In this document: positions 62,365 through 64,000 of the stretch, one piece after another | Layout: each line of letters starts with the position of its first letter | Position numbering within the stretch: position 1 is the first letter of the stretch | From: Hydractinia symbiolongicarpus | Taxonomy: Eukaryota; Cnidaria; Hydrozoa; Anthoathecata; Hydractiniidae | Assembly (NCBI RefSeq): GCF_029227915.1 | Contig: NC_079889.1 | Coordinates: 2,974,001-3,038,000, forward strand | Reading direction: 5' to 3' | Length of the DNA: 64,000 nucleotides | Notes under the pieces: generated by a model | The model's input: the letters and a program-made list of their open reading frames with translations, nothing else | Database searches by the model: none | Told to the model about the DNA's origin: nothing | Translations under genes and position numbers: made by a program

Positions 62365-64000
62365 GCAAATGAGTCTGTGAGAGGTAGAGCAGGTAAAGTA
62401 GTTGAAATGTTAGAACGTAGATCTGTTGATATGTGTTGTGTTCAGGAAGTCGGGTGGAGAGGAGCTTCAGTGAGAATTGTGGAAGGTAGGAGGGCAAGGT
62501 ATAAACTTTTTTGGATTGGTAATAGTGATGGATATGTAGGCATATGTTGGCATATTCGTTGCAGAGAAGTGGATAAAGAAAGTAATAGATGTTATGCGTG
62601 TTAATAGTCGTATCATAGTGATAAAGTTTTTGATAGGTAATAGGATTGTCACTTATCTGTCAGTTTATGCTCCACACTGTGGACTCAGTGAGGAAGATAA
62701 AGATAAGTTTTATGATGAGTTAACACCAGTCACATCAAAGTTTGGAGACACTGAACTTGTCATGGTGGGCGGCGACTTTAATGGTCATGTTGGAAAGTCA
62801 TCTGAAGGTTATAGAGGTGTGCATGGAGGCTATGAATTTGGAAGCAGAAATAAGGAAGGGGAGAGATTGCTTGAGTTTGGAATGGCAACGGACATGGTGG
62901 TTTGCAACACATCATTTAGTAAGAGACAGAGTAGACTGATAACATGAGTCAGGTGGCTGTAAGACACAGATAGATTACTTCCTGTTTAGAAAGTCAGACA
63001 AGAAATTGGTGAAGGACGTAAAAGTTATATCGGGGGAAGAGTGTGTTTGCCAGCATAGTTTGCTGGTTTATGATATTATCTTGAAGAGTGTTAAAGAATC
63101 CAAGGGAAAGTACAGGCCCCATCGTAAAGTCTGAAAGCTGAAGAAAGAGATTGTAGCAAGACAATTTAGTGCAAAAGTTCAGCAGTTAGGAAAAGAGGAA
63201 ACTTTGGAAAAAGTGGAAGTCAGGTGGTAGTAAAAATATTTACTTAGAAGCTAAGCGTCGTGCTCGTACAGCAGTGTATAAGGCAAAATCAGAAGCAGAG
63301 AGAAGCAGATTTGCAGATGTGTTAAGAAGGGAAGACCAGCGCAATGAGGTATTTAAGATAGCAAAGCAAAATAAGAAGACTAATCAAGATGTTGTAGGTG
63401 AGACGTGGATACGTAATGATGGTGTTGTGGCTAGCACAGAGGAGGAGAAAAGGGTAGCTTGGAAGAATTATTATCAGAGGTTGCTTAACACTGAGTGTGA
63501 TTGGGATGAGGATAATTTGTCTGATGATGATGTTGTAGAAGGGCCAGCTATGCAGATCAAGACAGAATGAGTAGTGGAGGCTATTAGGAAATTGAAGATT
63601 GGCAAGGCTGCAGGAGTATCAGGTTTTGTTGCAGAGATGGTAAAAGCATCTGGACATATTGGAGTTGAGCTTATTACAAGTCTTGCTAATCAGATTATAA
63701 AATATGGTGCTATTCCGAGTGAGTGGCAGTCACGTGTAATAGTGAATTGTTTCAAGGGCAAGGATGATGCACGAGAAAAAGGTAACTATAGAGGTTTGAA
63801 GTTGGTTGATCAAGTAATGAAAGTTATTGAAAGAGTGATTGATTAGTTACTTAGAGATATATAGATAAGATGCAATTTGGTTTTGATGCATTTGGGCGTG
63901 GCACTACGGATGCAATATTTTTATTCAGACAGCTTCAGGAAAAGTATTTAGGAAAGAGAAAGAATCTCTATTTTGCCTTTGTAGGTTTAGATAAGGCTTT
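62365..64000 (+). pseudogene. decayed non-LTR retrotransposon (APE endonuclease + RT), runs off the window
   Basis: The conceptual protein shifts frame several times. The endonuclease starts RGRAGKVVEMLERRSVD, has MCCVQEVGWRG (the Glu motif, about 62430) and VMVGGDFNGHVG (about 62760). A linker follows (DVLRREDQRNEVFKIAKQN, about 63315-63370). The RT begins IRKLKIGKAAGVSGFVAEM and has NYRGLKLVDQVMKVIERVI (about 63784-63840), then the start of the LDKAF motif at the window end. Stops near 62600, 62945, 63570 and 63844 show it is dead. It lies in an upstream intron or flank of ARHGAP39, in the opposite orientation. It is different from the 8.4-kb copy and probably of RTE-like type; the clade is not settled. 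Confidence 0.85.

Overview
This is AT-rich, intron-bearing animal DNA that is very dense in transposons. The mix points to a cnidarian, probably a hydrozoan, but the sequence does not fix the species. It includes an ARHGAP39-type RhoGAP gene, Penelope-like, Ty3/gypsy and non-LTR retroelements, THAP, HIRAN and YqaJ ORFs, many short Helitron-like and tRNA-derived repeats, and a dispersed CCTGGGGACGAGGTTG-like motif.

Layout. 0-4.4 kb: an AT-rich minisatellite, a cluster of tRNA-like units and a tail-to-head string of minus-strand Helitron-like elements. 4.4-10.8 kb: mostly non-coding, with a MITE and a decayed non-LTR reverse transcriptase. 10.85-12.2 kb: four plus-strand Helitron-like elements joined end to end. 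12.2-18.3 kb: non-coding with small repeats and a MITE. 18.7-22.1 kb: a two-exon gene for a small secreted protein. 22.7-23.9 kb: a THAP ORF cut off at a (TA)n tract, with a duplicated piece upstream. 24.2-24.8 kb: a Penelope-like 3' fragment. 24.89-42.38 kb: a 17.5-kb unit that looks like one giant mobile element. 42.38-46.8 kb: a 270-bp (TA)n tract, a broken SAP-YqaJ exonuclease gene, a Tigger/pogo remnant and a HIRAN ORF. 46.9-57.6 kb: Helitrons, tRNA-like repeats and a decayed Ty3/gypsy element. 57.6-62.0 kb: the 3' half of ARHGAP39 on the minus strand, with a textbook U12 AT-AC intron. 62.4-64 kb: a decayed non-LTR element that runs off the window.

The main discovery candidate is the 24.89-42.38 kb unit. 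It sits exactly between two (TA)n microsatellites and has inverted ends built from GTGGACA boxes. It carries one 23-exon gene. In order, the gene encodes a SET methyltransferase domain of KMT5A type, acidic linkers, two zinc-finger-like motifs, a tyrosine-recombinase domain and a basic Myb/SANT-like tail. The 5.6-kb first intron is filled by about 30 tandem ~114-bp units, each resembling the element's own terminus. One in-frame stop and one frameshift suggest this copy is decayed. I read it as an intron-containing, DNA-mobilised, tyrosine-recombinase giant element. Mobility, copy number and novelty are inference and need a genome search.

All exon structures are manual splice-site readings, and no alignments were run.
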